A stretch of 14,821 bases of DNA, from contig CACXFN010000214.1 of NCBI GenBank assembly GCA_902766915.1, forward strand, positions 1 to 14,821, written 5' to 3'. The stretch comes from an uncultured Eubacteriales bacterium (GTDB lineage: Bacteria; Bacillota; Clostridia; Peptostreptococcales; Anaerovoracaceae). How positions within the stretch are numbered: position 1 is the first letter of the stretch; each line of letters begins with the position of its first letter. Of the stretch, positions 7,116 through 14,127 are shown piece by piece. The notes under the pieces are model-generated. The model ran no database searches, was not told where the DNA came from, and saw only the letters and a list, made by a program, of their open reading frames with translations. A program made the position numbers and the translations under genes.

Positions 7116-8183
7116 CTAAAACTTCTCCCATTTGAAAACAATATCTCTCGACTCCTCTTCAGATTCATCATCCATTATGGCAACCTCTTCTTCAGCCAAC
7201 TCATGGATTTCCTCACTCTCCTGAGGAATCTGATATTCTTCTTTGATGATGTATATTGGTCTATGCTTGGATTCGATAAAAATCCTTGATATATATTCTC
7301 CCATAATTCCCAAAAGCACCATTTGGACTCCACCAACTATGAGAATCAAGCATACTATGGTGGCATATCCCGGGACATCCTTGCCAAAAACCAAAACCTT
7401 GATTACGTTATATATTAGGAAAATCAAGGCTGCCAGGGATGTGATTCCCCCCAACCAGGTAGATAGCCTAAGGGGAGTGGTGCTGAATCCAATTACACCG
7501 TCAACTGCGTATTTGGCCAACTTCCTAATGGACCAGCTGGTTTCTCCACTATATCTATCCTCCACATCATATGGCATATAGTAGGTATTGAATCCAACCC
7601 AGGAAAAGATTCCCTTGGAAAACCTATGATACTCTCCCAATTGAAGGACCGCTTCAACCATTTCCCTTCTCATCATACGGAAGTCCGACGCATCCTCCAC
7701 AAACCTGGTGTCGCTTGTTTCATCCATGACTTTGTAAAAGACCTTCTTCATCCCCTTCATCACGGGGCCTTCTTTTCTGTCCTTTTGATAACAAGCCACG
7801 CAGTCGTAGTCTGGATTGGAGTCCAGGAAATTTGCCATCTCCAATACGTATTTTGGATTCTGCTGTAAATCCGCATCAATAATTACAGTATAGTCTCCGC
7901 TACTAGATCTAAGGCCAGCCAAAATCCCGGCCTCCTTTCCGAAGTTTCTGGAAAACCTTATTCCATGAACCCGAGGATTGGCCGCTGCTATTTTTTTAAT
8001 CTCATCAAAGGTCCCATCGGAGCTTCCATCATCAATAAATACATAATTAAAGTCGTGACTAAAGCCTCCGGATGATAACTCTGTGGATAGCTCTGTTTTT
8101 AGGACCTCCTCACACCTTGTATAAAAGGGGACTATATTATTTTTTTCGTTAAACGCAGGTATTACAAGACTTATACTGCTCAT
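7116..8183 (-). CDS. Membrane GT2 glycosyltransferase, CsbB/GtrB type (polyprenyl-phosphate sugar synthase)
   Basis: A 355-residue DPM1-like family 2 glycosyltransferase. It has SLVIPAFNEKNNI (5-17), FIDDGSSDGT (49-58), the metal-binding DADLQQNP (103-110), DASDFRMM (164-171) and RYSGETSWSIRKLAKYA (210-226). Two membrane segments follow (about 240-265 and 273-297), the usual CsbB/GtrB/GtlA layout. Such enzymes move a sugar from UDP-sugar to undecaprenyl phosphate; a flippase (GtrA type) and an outer transferase (YfhO type) then use it. A YfhO gene lies at the end of the same series, but no small GtrA flippase is visible in the window. Unusual is a C-terminal tail of about 35 residues (321-355) very rich in Glu and Asp, extending the protein beyond the common 310-330. 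A TELS-TELS duplication (30-37) comes from a 12-bp imperfect repeat. ATG at 8183 has GGGAGA 5-6 nt upstream. The sugar is unknown. Confidence 0.88.
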   Translation of the reverse strand: MSSISLVIPAFNEKNNIVPFYTRCEEVLKTELSTELSSGGFSHDFNYVFIDDGSSDGTFDEIKKIAAANPRVHGIRFSRNFGKEAGILAGLRSSSGDYTVIIDADLQQNPKYVLEMANFLDSNPDYDCVACYQKDRKEGPVMKGMKKVFYKVMDETSDTRFVEDASDFRMMRREMVEAVLQLGEYHRFSKGIFSWVGFNTYYMPYDVEDRYSGETSWSIRKLAKYAVDGVIGFSTTPLRLSTWLGGITSLAALIFLIYNVIKVLVFGKDVPGYATIVCLILIVGGVQMVLLGIMGEYISRIFIESKHRPIYIIKEEYQIPQESEEIHELAEEEVAIMDDESEEESRDIVFKWEKF

Positions 8184-8202
8184 ATTATCTCCCGGAAGGG
8201 TT

Positions 8203-10386
8203 CTATACCCATCCGCCTACCGTATCGATTGTACTATCCGGAATGATTGCGGTTCCGCCTACTGCAACAACTCTTCTGGCTCCAACAGACTTGGCGTAGG
8301 CCTGTGCCTCCGGCACACCTGCAGGATCATATTTCTTAGTCTTATTATTAATGCTTCCCACCAATATTACAGGTGCATCATAGAGAACAGCTACAGGTCC
8401 TCCGGATAATCCGTCAGGATAGTTCATTCCGTAAACCAGAACTACAGTGTCTCTCTTTCCACCAAAGAATTTCTTTGCCACTTCTATGGATGTACCAAAT
8501 CTGTTGGATCCGGCTACGCGCTCTGTTCTACCAAGGGCAGAAAGCTGATTGGCAATGCTCTGAGGAACAGCAAAGGTTCCGCCGATTAGATAATACTTAC
8601 CACTGGGCCTTCCGGTTCTCAGTAGATTCATCTGTTCCTGATTAATGGAATCGCCCACCAGCATAATCGGTTTTCCTACGGAAGATGCGGATAAGCTGTC
8701 TGCGTAGTTTTTACCGGTGCAGATGAGTACGTCCTTTCCTGCTATTCCGGCTTCCTTTAGTACCGCCAAATTGGTTCCGTATCTATTTGCGCCTGCCAGT
8801 CTTACAGGGTTCAGACTCCTTAAGGCATTTTCCAGATTCGCGGATACTACGAAGGTTCCGCCTATCAAATAGACCTTACCCCCTGATCTCAGATTGGATC
8901 TTACGTAATTAACCACAGTGGATTCATTTGATTTATTAACAAGTACAATGGGTGCTTTCTTTACAGCTGCCAAATATGTGGCCGAAAGCGCATCGGCAAA
9001 ATTGTCTCCATATGCCACAACGATGGTATCAAACTTACTGCTTCCCTTTAGGCTCTTAACCTTGTCCGCTGCAGCGGATGATGTTCCATATCTATTGTTT
9101 CCCGCCACTCTCACGCGTTCATATACACCAACCTTTATGGATGCTCTGTTGGTCTGTGTCGAACCGGCTCTGATGATGGTGGTTCCCTTTCTTACACCTG
9201 TAACCTTACCGTCGGAAGAAACCTTGGCAATTCCCGCATCATCGCTGGTCCATTTTCCGCTGCTCCTGGCAAAGGATACACCATTTAGCTGCAGATTTAA
9301 TGTCTTGGTGTTTCCAATGGCAAGACCCGTATTTCCTGTGTCAATTTTGAATCCAAGGTTCTTAGTGGATCCATCCACATATACTGTATTGGTGCCCAAG
9401 GGTAAATCTATGGCAGTGCTTGCAGTCTTGTTGGTTTGCTTTGTTGCAACTGCTCCAGTAGCGGTTTCCTCGCTGAAGATTTGTACCCAGAAGTATTTTC
9501 CGTTTACCTGGGCACAGCCTACACCGATGGATTTAAAGGATTTGTTGGTGATATCCGCTTCATCACTGTTATTCTTTTTCATTACAGACATGGCCGAGGC
9601 CACCGTGCCGGCTGTAGCAATGTTTTCACCTATCAACTTGGTGTGATGGGTCAATGTATGGAATTTTTCACCGTTGGGCCTGGTATGTGCAAAGAGCAGC
9701 GATATTTCGAACGCTCTAATCATGGCGGCTTCCATCAAATCCGTTCTCATCTGAAGATTTGATGCACCATACTTAGTTCTTTCTTTATTAATTTCAGTCA
9801 GCATATTATATGCCATATCATAGTTTCGGATTGCGTTAAATGTAAGGGTATCGTAAATCTTATATCCATGGGGATGGCTGGTGGTGTATTTAGTCATTCT
9901 GGAATCCTGGAATGACAGCAGTGTCTTACTGGTGTTAAATGCTCCTGCCTGTATATGCGTAACATTGCCGGGTATTGTAACGGAAGTAAGTTTGGAGCAG
10001 TTATAGAAGGCTCCAAGCTTGATGTTCATTGGTTTGGCAGATGTATTTATGGTCAGCCTGCTGGCGTTTACGCAGCCTGTGAAAGCATATCTTCCTATTT
10101 CGTAGATGTTTCCGGTAATAACAATATTGGTTACACTGGATAATTTAGATCTCTCAGAAAAGGTTCCATTTGCAGCAAAAGCATTTTCAGGGATTGCCCT
10201 GGGAACGCTCCCTGTTCCGGTTACGGTCAAAGTAGAACCACTTATATATGCAGTAACTCCATTGGCAACGGTGGCAGCTTCAACCTGCTCTACTACAGGT
10301 GAGATACCGGGAGCCCCCATAAAAACCGAGAGTACAAGTAAAATCACCAGTATCTTTGATATATTTTTAATAATTCCCTTTTTCAT
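8203..10386 (-). CDS. Secreted BspA-like LRR / CAP / Ig-like / triple-CWB2 surface protein
   Basis: A 727-residue exported protein. It has a signal peptide (1-37; basic KKGIIKNISK, hydrophobic core, cleavage near VEA-AT). A BspA-type leucine-rich region follows (about 60-160, units such as IGRYAFTGC, LGAFYNC and LTSVTIPGNVTHI). A CAP/SCP domain covers about 187-308, with FAHTRPNGEKF (232-242), IGENIA (252-257) and FKSIGVGCAQVNGKYFWVQ (284-302). A Big_2-like Ig domain follows (about 325-421: KWTSDDAGIAKVSSDGKVTG). Last come three CWB2 repeats (about 424-527, 528-620, 621-727) with RVAGNNRYGTS, RLAGANRYGTN and RVAGSNRFGTS motifs. CWB2 triplets hold clostridial proteins non-covalently to anionic wall polymer. 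The CAP domain lacks the usual SPGHR motif. ATG at 10386 was preferred to an upstream start at 10419 because GAGG lies 8 nt before it and the signal peptide then begins normally. It follows a terminator and sits 19 bp before the GT2 gene, so it heads the polymer gene series. Its ligand or activity is unknown. Confidence 0.88.
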   Translation of the reverse strand: MKKGIIKNISKILVILLVLSVFMGAPGISPVVEQVEAATVANGVTAYISGSTLTVTGTGSVPRAIPENAFAANGTFSERSKLSSVTNIVITGNIYEIGRYAFTGCVNASRLTINTSAKPMNIKLGAFYNCSKLTSVTIPGNVTHIQAGAFNTSKTLLSFQDSRMTKYTTSHPHGYKIYDTLTFNAIRNYDMAYNMLTEINKERTKYGASNLQMRTDLMEAAMIRAFEISLLFAHTRPNGEKFHTLTHHTKLIGENIATAGTVASAMSVMKKNNSDEADITNKSFKSIGVGCAQVNGKYFWVQIFSEETATGAVATKQTNKTASTAIDLPLGTNTVYVDGSTKNLGFKIDTGNTGLAIGNTKTLNLQLNGVSFARSSGKWTSDDAGIAKVSSDGKVTGVRKGTTIIRAGSTQTNRASIKVGVYERVRVAGNNRYGTSSAAADKVKSLKGSSKFDTIVVAYGDNFADALSATYLAAVKKAPIVLVNKSNESTVVNYVRSNLRSGGKVYLIGGTFVVSANLENALRSLNPVRLAGANRYGTNLAVLKEAGIAGKDVLICTGKNYADSLSASSVGKPIMLVGDSINQEQMNLLRTGRPSGKYYLIGGTFAVPQSIANQLSALGRTERVAGSNRFGTSIEVAKKFFGGKRDTVVLVYGMNYPDGLSGGPVAVLYDAPVILVGSINNKTKKYDPAGVPEAQAYAKSVGARRVVAVGGTAIIPDSTIDTVGGWV

Positions 10387-10413
10387 GATTATATCCTCAC
10401 TTAAAAACCGCAA

Positions 10414-10453
10414 AACCAAAAAGTCCTTCGTGATATTATATCACAGAAGGACT
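10414..10453 (-). terminator. Intrinsic terminator after gpsA
   Basis: On the minus strand an 8-bp stem (AGTCCTTC with GAAGGACT) continues, after one bulged base, into a 6-bp stem (GTGATA with TATCAC) around a 3-nt loop, then TTTTTGG and another T-rich run. It lies between the gpsA stop (10500) and the CAP-CWB2 start (10386), so it should end gpsA transcription. If transcription started between the gpsA stop and the hairpin, it would instead act as a leader attenuator for the downstream series. Confidence 0.85.
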
Positions 10454-10484
10454 CAAATTACTACTTTTTAAGGTGGATAGAGCA

Positions 10485-10502
10485 TGTCAAGACACGACTT
10501 TA
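10485..10502. other. 18-bp motif at the gpsA 3' end matching the gpsA promoter region
   Basis: The sequence TGTCAAGACACGACTTTA overlaps the gpsA stop and matches TGTCAAGGCACGGTTTTA at 11655-11672 in 15 of 18 positions, in the same orientation. On the minus strand both contain CGTGYCTTGACA, with TTGACA looking like a -35 element. At this copy no convincing -10 follows at 16-18 bp, so promoter activity is uncertain. Confidence 0.45.
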
Positions 10503-11546
10503 AAACTCCGACTTTCTCTCTCTTCCCATTAGAATTGCCGTGGCCTTTTTCGGATCCATGCCTTCACTAACGATTCTATCCATAGTCTGTGAAATAGGCA
10601 CTTCTATATTATATTTTTTTGACAATTCCATAATTGAGGGAAGCGCATTTAATCCCTCTACTACCATGCCAACTTCTTTAACTGCTTCCTCAGGGGAACG
10701 TCCCTGACCAATAAGCTGTCCACACCTATTGTTTCTGCTGTGTTCGCTGGTAGCTGTAACTATTAGATCTCCTATTCCCGCTAAACCCGAAAAGGTTCTT
10801 TCTTCGCAGCCCATGGCTGTTCCCAGGCGATGGATTTCCTCCATACCTCTGGTTATAAGGGCAGCTTTGGCATTGTCTCCAAATCCTAACCCCTTTGATA
10901 TTCCAACGGTTAAAGCGATTACATTCTTCATGGCCCCGCAGAGTTCCACACCATCGATATCGGGATTGGTATATACTCTGAGCTTGGACGTCATGAATAT
11001 ATCCTGAACCGCCTCCGCCGCATCCATATCTTCACAGGCAGAAACAATGGCAGTTGGCTGATCAAAGGCCACTTCCTCTGCATGGGTGGGACCGGAGAGG
11101 GCCACCACCTTTAGCCCTTCTATCTGCATCTGGTCATGAATTACTTGAGACATGGTCATCAAGGTTTCCTTCTCGACACCTTTTGCCACGGTTACGATAA
11201 TTGGATACACATCCGATTTCCCTTCATCCCCTGATTTACCCCTTAGTAAATCCGAAACCGATTTGGCTGTACTACGAATGAAAACTGACGGAACTGCAAA
11301 GAGAATCAATTCCTTTTCAAGAACTGCATCCTCCATGTTCTTTGTAAATGCAATGCTTTCAGGAACCTCCATTCCCGGAAGATTGGGATGTGTATGCTTT
11401 TCTGTTAATATATCAACCTCTTCTGCAATTGCTGACCATGCGGTGACTCTATGGCCTTTATTGGCTAACAGTCTACAAAGCGCAATGCCCCAGGTCCCCG
11501 TTCCTAAAACTCCAATATCACATTTTTTGTTTTCAAATGAACTCAT
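10500..11546 (-). CDS. gpsA: NAD(P)H-dependent glycerol-3-phosphate dehydrogenase GpsA
   Basis: A 348-residue cytoplasmic enzyme that reduces dihydroxyacetone phosphate to sn-glycerol 3-phosphate, the precursor of phospholipids and of CDP-glycerol for teichoic acids. Motifs are the nucleotide-binding GVLGTGTWG (12-20), FAVPS (83-87), VTVAKGVE (118-125), LSGPTHAEEVA (150-160), GVELCGAMKNVIALTVGI (199-216, with the catalytic-type Lys207), FSGLAGIGDLIVTATS (252-267), SRNN (270-273) and VVEGL (295-299). The length is normal for GpsA. ATG at 11546 has AAAGGAAA about 5 nt upstream. It appears monocistronic, with its own promoter candidate upstream (TTGACA/TAGAAT, 11631-11660) and a strong terminator after it. 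It diverges from the hydrolase gene and shares its promoter region. Its place beside wall polymer genes suggests glycerol-phosphate supply, but the enzyme also serves lipid synthesis. Confidence 0.96.
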   Translation of the reverse strand: MSSFENKKCDIGVLGTGTWGIALCRLLANKGHRVTAWSAIAEEVDILTEKHTHPNLPGMEVPESIAFTKNMEDAVLEKELILFAVPSVFIRSTAKSVSDLLRGKSGDEGKSDVYPIIVTVAKGVEKETLMTMSQVIHDQMQIEGLKVVALSGPTHAEEVAFDQPTAIVSACEDMDAAEAVQDIFMTSKLRVYTNPDIDGVELCGAMKNVIALTVGISKGLGFGDNAKAALITRGMEEIHRLGTAMGCEERTFSGLAGIGDLIVTATSEHSRNNRCGQLIGQGRSPEEAVKEVGMVVEGLNALPSIMELSKKYNIEVPISQTMDRIVSEGMDPKKATAILMGRERKSEF

Positions 11547-11582
11547 ATACTTTCCTTTTACTCTCTATCCTGAATCGTCTAA

Positions 11583-11649
11583 TCATTCTATCAACTTGCC
11601 GATTGTCATTCTATCAACTTGCCGATTGTCATTCTATCAACTTGCCGAT
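11583..11649. repeat. Three tandem copies of a 23-bp unit in the gpsA/hydrolase intergenic region
   Basis: Units begin at 11583, 11606 and 11629 with TCATTCTATCAACTTGCCGA and continue for 23 bp; the third copy ends after 21. The copies are identical where present. Each carries on the minus strand TTGATAGAAT, which includes a TAGAAT -10-like hexamer. The copies are directly adjacent with no spacers, so this is not a CRISPR array. The array lies in the gpsA upstream region and ends next to the palindrome at 11652-11662. Confidence 0.92.
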
Positions 11650-11660
11650 AACCTTGTCAA
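11631..11660 (-). promoter_or_regulatory. Candidate sigma-A promoter for gpsA
   Basis: On the minus strand TTGACA (11660-11655) is followed after 18 bp by TAGAAT (11636-11631). The -10 lies in the repeat copy farthest from gpsA; the other two copies carry the same hexamer 23 and 46 bp nearer to the gene. The -35 overlaps that of the divergent plus-strand promoter within the palindrome CCTTGTCAAGG. Confidence 0.6.
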
Positions 11661-11682
11661 GGCACGGTTTTAGTGGTATTAT
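11654..11682 (+). promoter_or_regulatory. Candidate extended -10 sigma-A promoter for the glucosaminidase-CWB2 gene
   Basis: TTGTCA (11654-11659), a 17-bp spacer, then TATTAT (11677-11682) preceded by TGG, giving an extended -10. Transcription would start near 11690, leaving a 5' leader of about 70 nt before the ATG at 11761. The -35 sits in the palindrome CCTTGTCAAGG (11652-11662), which could also be an operator. Confidence 0.7.
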
Positions 11683-11760
11683 TATTCGATAAAGAATTAA
11701 TAATGGGTAGAGAAAACATTTTAGATAAGACAGTTATTAATTAATTTAGGGGGTCAATAT

Positions 11761-14127
11761 ATGAAATTACGGGGATTTGAGATGAAGGGTAATACTTCTA
11801 GGGGGTTTTTATTTGTCAAATTTCTTTCCAAAGCGGGAGTCATTTGCCTATGTCTTTTTATCATCATTGGCAGCTTGGTATTCCAAAATCCCATTAAAGT
11901 TTACGGTGAGTCCACTGGAATAATCATTGCGGGAGAAGGCCTTTACATTAGGTCCGGCCCGGGTTTAGATTATGATGTTATCGGCGGCCTTTCAAACGGA
12001 AGCGAGGTTACCGTCCTCTCTACAGAAGACGGTTGGTGCGAAATCGACCTGGGGGATGAAACCGGATATATCTCTTCTGAATATGTGTATTTTGGCACCG
12101 ACTCCGGTACTGCATCGGGTTCGGAATCAGAGTCCACAGAGGGAGAGTCCACACCCTCCGGAGATTCATCATTTGAGCGTTCAATCTCCCAATTCCCTGA
12201 TAGCTACAAGCCTGCACTAAGAGTGCTACATGAAAAATACCCCAATTGGAAATTCGTTCCTCAGAATACCGGGTTAGACTGGGACGACGTTATTAGCCGT
12301 GAAACCAATCCGGTTTCGACCAATTTGGTCCCCAGCATCTGGGATTCGGCTTATAAATCAACTGCCGCATCCGCTTTTAATTCCTATGGTGAAAGAATCA
12401 TATTTGATTCCGGAGGATATGTGGCAGCCTCTGTTGCAGCTGTTAAATATTATATGGATCCCAGAAATTTCTTAAATGAAAATTCTATTTTCCAATTCTA
12501 TTCCATGCAATATGATCCAACTACTCAAACCCTGGCAGGAATTAATACAATACTATCGGGATCATTTATGTCAAAACCATTCCCGGAGGCGAACTTCAGC
12601 TCCTACGCACATGTATTTATGGAGGCAGGTAAGCAAACTGAAGCCAACCCCCTAACCCTGGCATCAATGATTCTTCAGGAACAAGGTTATAATGGCGGAT
12701 CAGCTTTAATCTCCGGTATGGTACCTGGATACGAGGGATATTACAATTACTTCAACATCGGTGCCTATGCCGCCAGCGGAAACTCCGCAGTAACCAATGG
12801 ATTAATCTATGCCCGAGCCCAGGGTTGGAATACAAGGGCTAAAGCCTTGATCGGCGGTGCGGCCTATTTTGCCAAAAACTATATCAACGCAGGTCAAACC
12901 ACACTTTATTTGAAGAAGTTCAATGTAATGAACGGACTTAACTGGGTAGGCGTTCATCAATATATGACTGCAGTCTACGCTGCAAACAGCGAAGGCATTC
13001 ATCTGCAAACAGGATATAAAAACATGATGAATTCATCTATGACCTTCCAGATCCCTGTTTATAAGAATATGCCAACCCGACCTTGTCCAGTTCCGGGAGC
13101 CCCGGTAGGTACAGGCACCGGCACTGGCACAGGCACGGGAACAGGTACCGGCACAGGCACAGGCACCGGCACTGGAACCGGCACAGGCACCGGAACCGGC
13201 ACTGGTACCGGCACTGGCACTGGCACTGGCACCACTACCCCGAAGGTAATTGCAATTAGGCTTAATGGTAGCGACAGAGTCAAGACATCCATTGCAACAG
13301 CTGACAAACTCAAAACCTTGATGGGACAGAATAAATTCCAGAATATCGTAATTGCTTCCGGATCCTCCTATGCGGATGCCCTATCCGGAACATATCTGGC
13401 AGTTGTGAAGAAAGCGCCTGTACTCTTGGTTACAGATTCAAGCATTCGAGAAGTTGCCACCTATGTAAAGGAAAATATGAGTTCAGCGGGAACAGTATAT
13501 ATCATCGGCGGAGAAAAGGCGGTTCCAAGGTCTATAGAAAGTGCTCTTGGCAACATTAGATCCGTAAGATTCTCAGGGGCCAACAGATATTCAACCAATT
13601 TGATGGTTCTATCTGAATGTCAGGTTAGCAAGGGAGATATAGTGGTATGTTCAGGGGACAATTATCCCGATGCCCTTTCCGCATCTGCTATGGGTAAACC
13701 TATTCTCCTGGTTGGCAAGACTCTTTCCAATCAGCAATCCGAATTCCTGTCAACTGTATCGGGAAGCAAATTCCATATTATCGGCGGAACCAGCGCAATA
13801 AACGATAATGTATTTAGAACCATCGCCAGCTATGGCACCGCTAACAGAATCTATGGACAGAATAGATATCTTACATCAATTGCCGTGGCCAGAAGATTCT
13901 TTACAGGAACTCAGAAAAGTGTAGTTGTTGCTTACGGAGGCAATTATCCTGACGGTATTTCCGCAGGTCCATTGGCAGTAAAACTAAAAGCACCGGTAAT
14001 ACTGATTAACAACAGTAATTACAACGATGCTTTATCATTCATCCATAGTTCCAATACCAAGGACGTCTATATCATGGGTGGATCAGAAGTCATCTCAAAT
14101 TCAGTGGCAACAGCTCTAACCAAATAA
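11761..14127 (+). CDS. Secreted SH3 / glucosaminidase / (Gly-Thr)21 linker / triple-CWB2 cell wall hydrolase
   Basis: A 788-residue exported hydrolase. It has a signal peptide (about 1-49, core 25-41), then a bacterial SH3 domain (about 53-112: GLYIRSGPGLDYDVIGGL, GWCEID, TGYISSEYV). A Ser/Glu/Gly linker follows (113-140). The catalytic region (about 145-430) is of the endo-beta-N-acetylglucosaminidase type seen in clostridia, with YPNWKFVPQNTGLDWDDVI (160-178), YYMDPRNFLNENSIFQF (230-246), SMILQEQGYNGG (302-313; E307 is the likely catalytic acid) and YYNYFNIGAYA (327-337). Then come 21 uninterrupted Gly-Thr pairs (450-491) and three CWB2 repeats (about 497-595, 596-690, 691-787) with SGANRYSTN and YGQNRYLTS motifs. 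It should cleave peptidoglycan glycan strands in the wall while held to an anionic polymer. ATG at 11761 has AGGGGGT about 6 nt upstream. It has its own promoter and diverges from gpsA, so it is regulated apart from the polymer series. Confidence 0.9.
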   Translation: MKLRGFEMKGNTSRGFLFVKFLSKAGVICLCLFIIIGSLVFQNPIKVYGESTGIIIAGEGLYIRSGPGLDYDVIGGLSNGSEVTVLSTEDGWCEIDLGDETGYISSEYVYFGTDSGTASGSESESTEGESTPSGDSSFERSISQFPDSYKPALRVLHEKYPNWKFVPQNTGLDWDDVISRETNPVSTNLVPSIWDSAYKSTAASAFNSYGERIIFDSGGYVAASVAAVKYYMDPRNFLNENSIFQFYSMQYDPTTQTLAGINTILSGSFMSKPFPEANFSSYAHVFMEAGKQTEANPLTLASMILQEQGYNGGSALISGMVPGYEGYYNYFNIGAYAASGNSAVTNGLIYARAQGWNTRAKALIGGAAYFAKNYINAGQTTLYLKKFNVMNGLNWVGVHQYMTAVYAANSEGIHLQTGYKNMMNSSMTFQIPVYKNMPTRPCPVPGAPVGTGTGTGTGTGTGTGTGTGTGTGTGTGTGTGTGTGTGTGTGTTTPKVIAIRLNGSDRVKTSIATADKLKTLMGQNKFQNIVIASGSSYADALSGTYLAVVKKAPVLLVTDSSIREVATYVKENMSSAGTVYIIGGEKAVPRSIESALGNIRSVRFSGANRYSTNLMVLSECQVSKGDIVVCSGDNYPDALSASAMGKPILLVGKTLSNQQSEFLSTVSGSKFHIIGGTSAINDNVFRTIASYGTANRIYGQNRYLTSIAVARRFFTGTQKSVVVAYGGNYPDGISAGPLAVKLKAPVILINNSNYNDALSFIHSSNTKDVYIMGGSEVISNSVATALTK
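13108..13233 (+). repeat. Hexanucleotide (Gly-Thr)21 repeat tract
   Basis: There are 21 consecutive GGN-ACN units without interruption, encoding a 42-residue Gly-Thr linker between the catalytic and anchor parts. Glycine and threonine codons vary between units (GGC, GGA, GGT; ACA, ACC, ACT, ACG), so the protein repeat is perfect but the DNA repeat is not. The opposite strand encodes an open Pro-Val repeat in the frame at 13059-13313, an artefact of the repeat. Confidence 0.97.

Noticed and set aside
8918..9646. 242-codon plus-strand open frame inside the CAP-CWB2 gene
   Set aside because: It is antisense to conserved CAP, Ig-like and CWB2 coding sequence and resembles no known family; likewise the other plus-strand frames between 943 and 11673.
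10386..10420. TATAAT just before the CAP-CWB2 ATG as a promoter
   Set aside because: It would give an essentially leaderless mRNA, has no -35 at 16-18 bp, and overlaps the spacing after the Shine-Dalgarno site.
11583..11649. CRISPR array
   Set aside because: The three copies are directly adjacent without spacers and there are no cas genes.
13059..13313. Minus-strand open frame encoding a Pro-Val repeat
   Set aside because: It is the antisense reading of the Gly-Thr tract in a well-supported gene; no ribosome binding site or other support.
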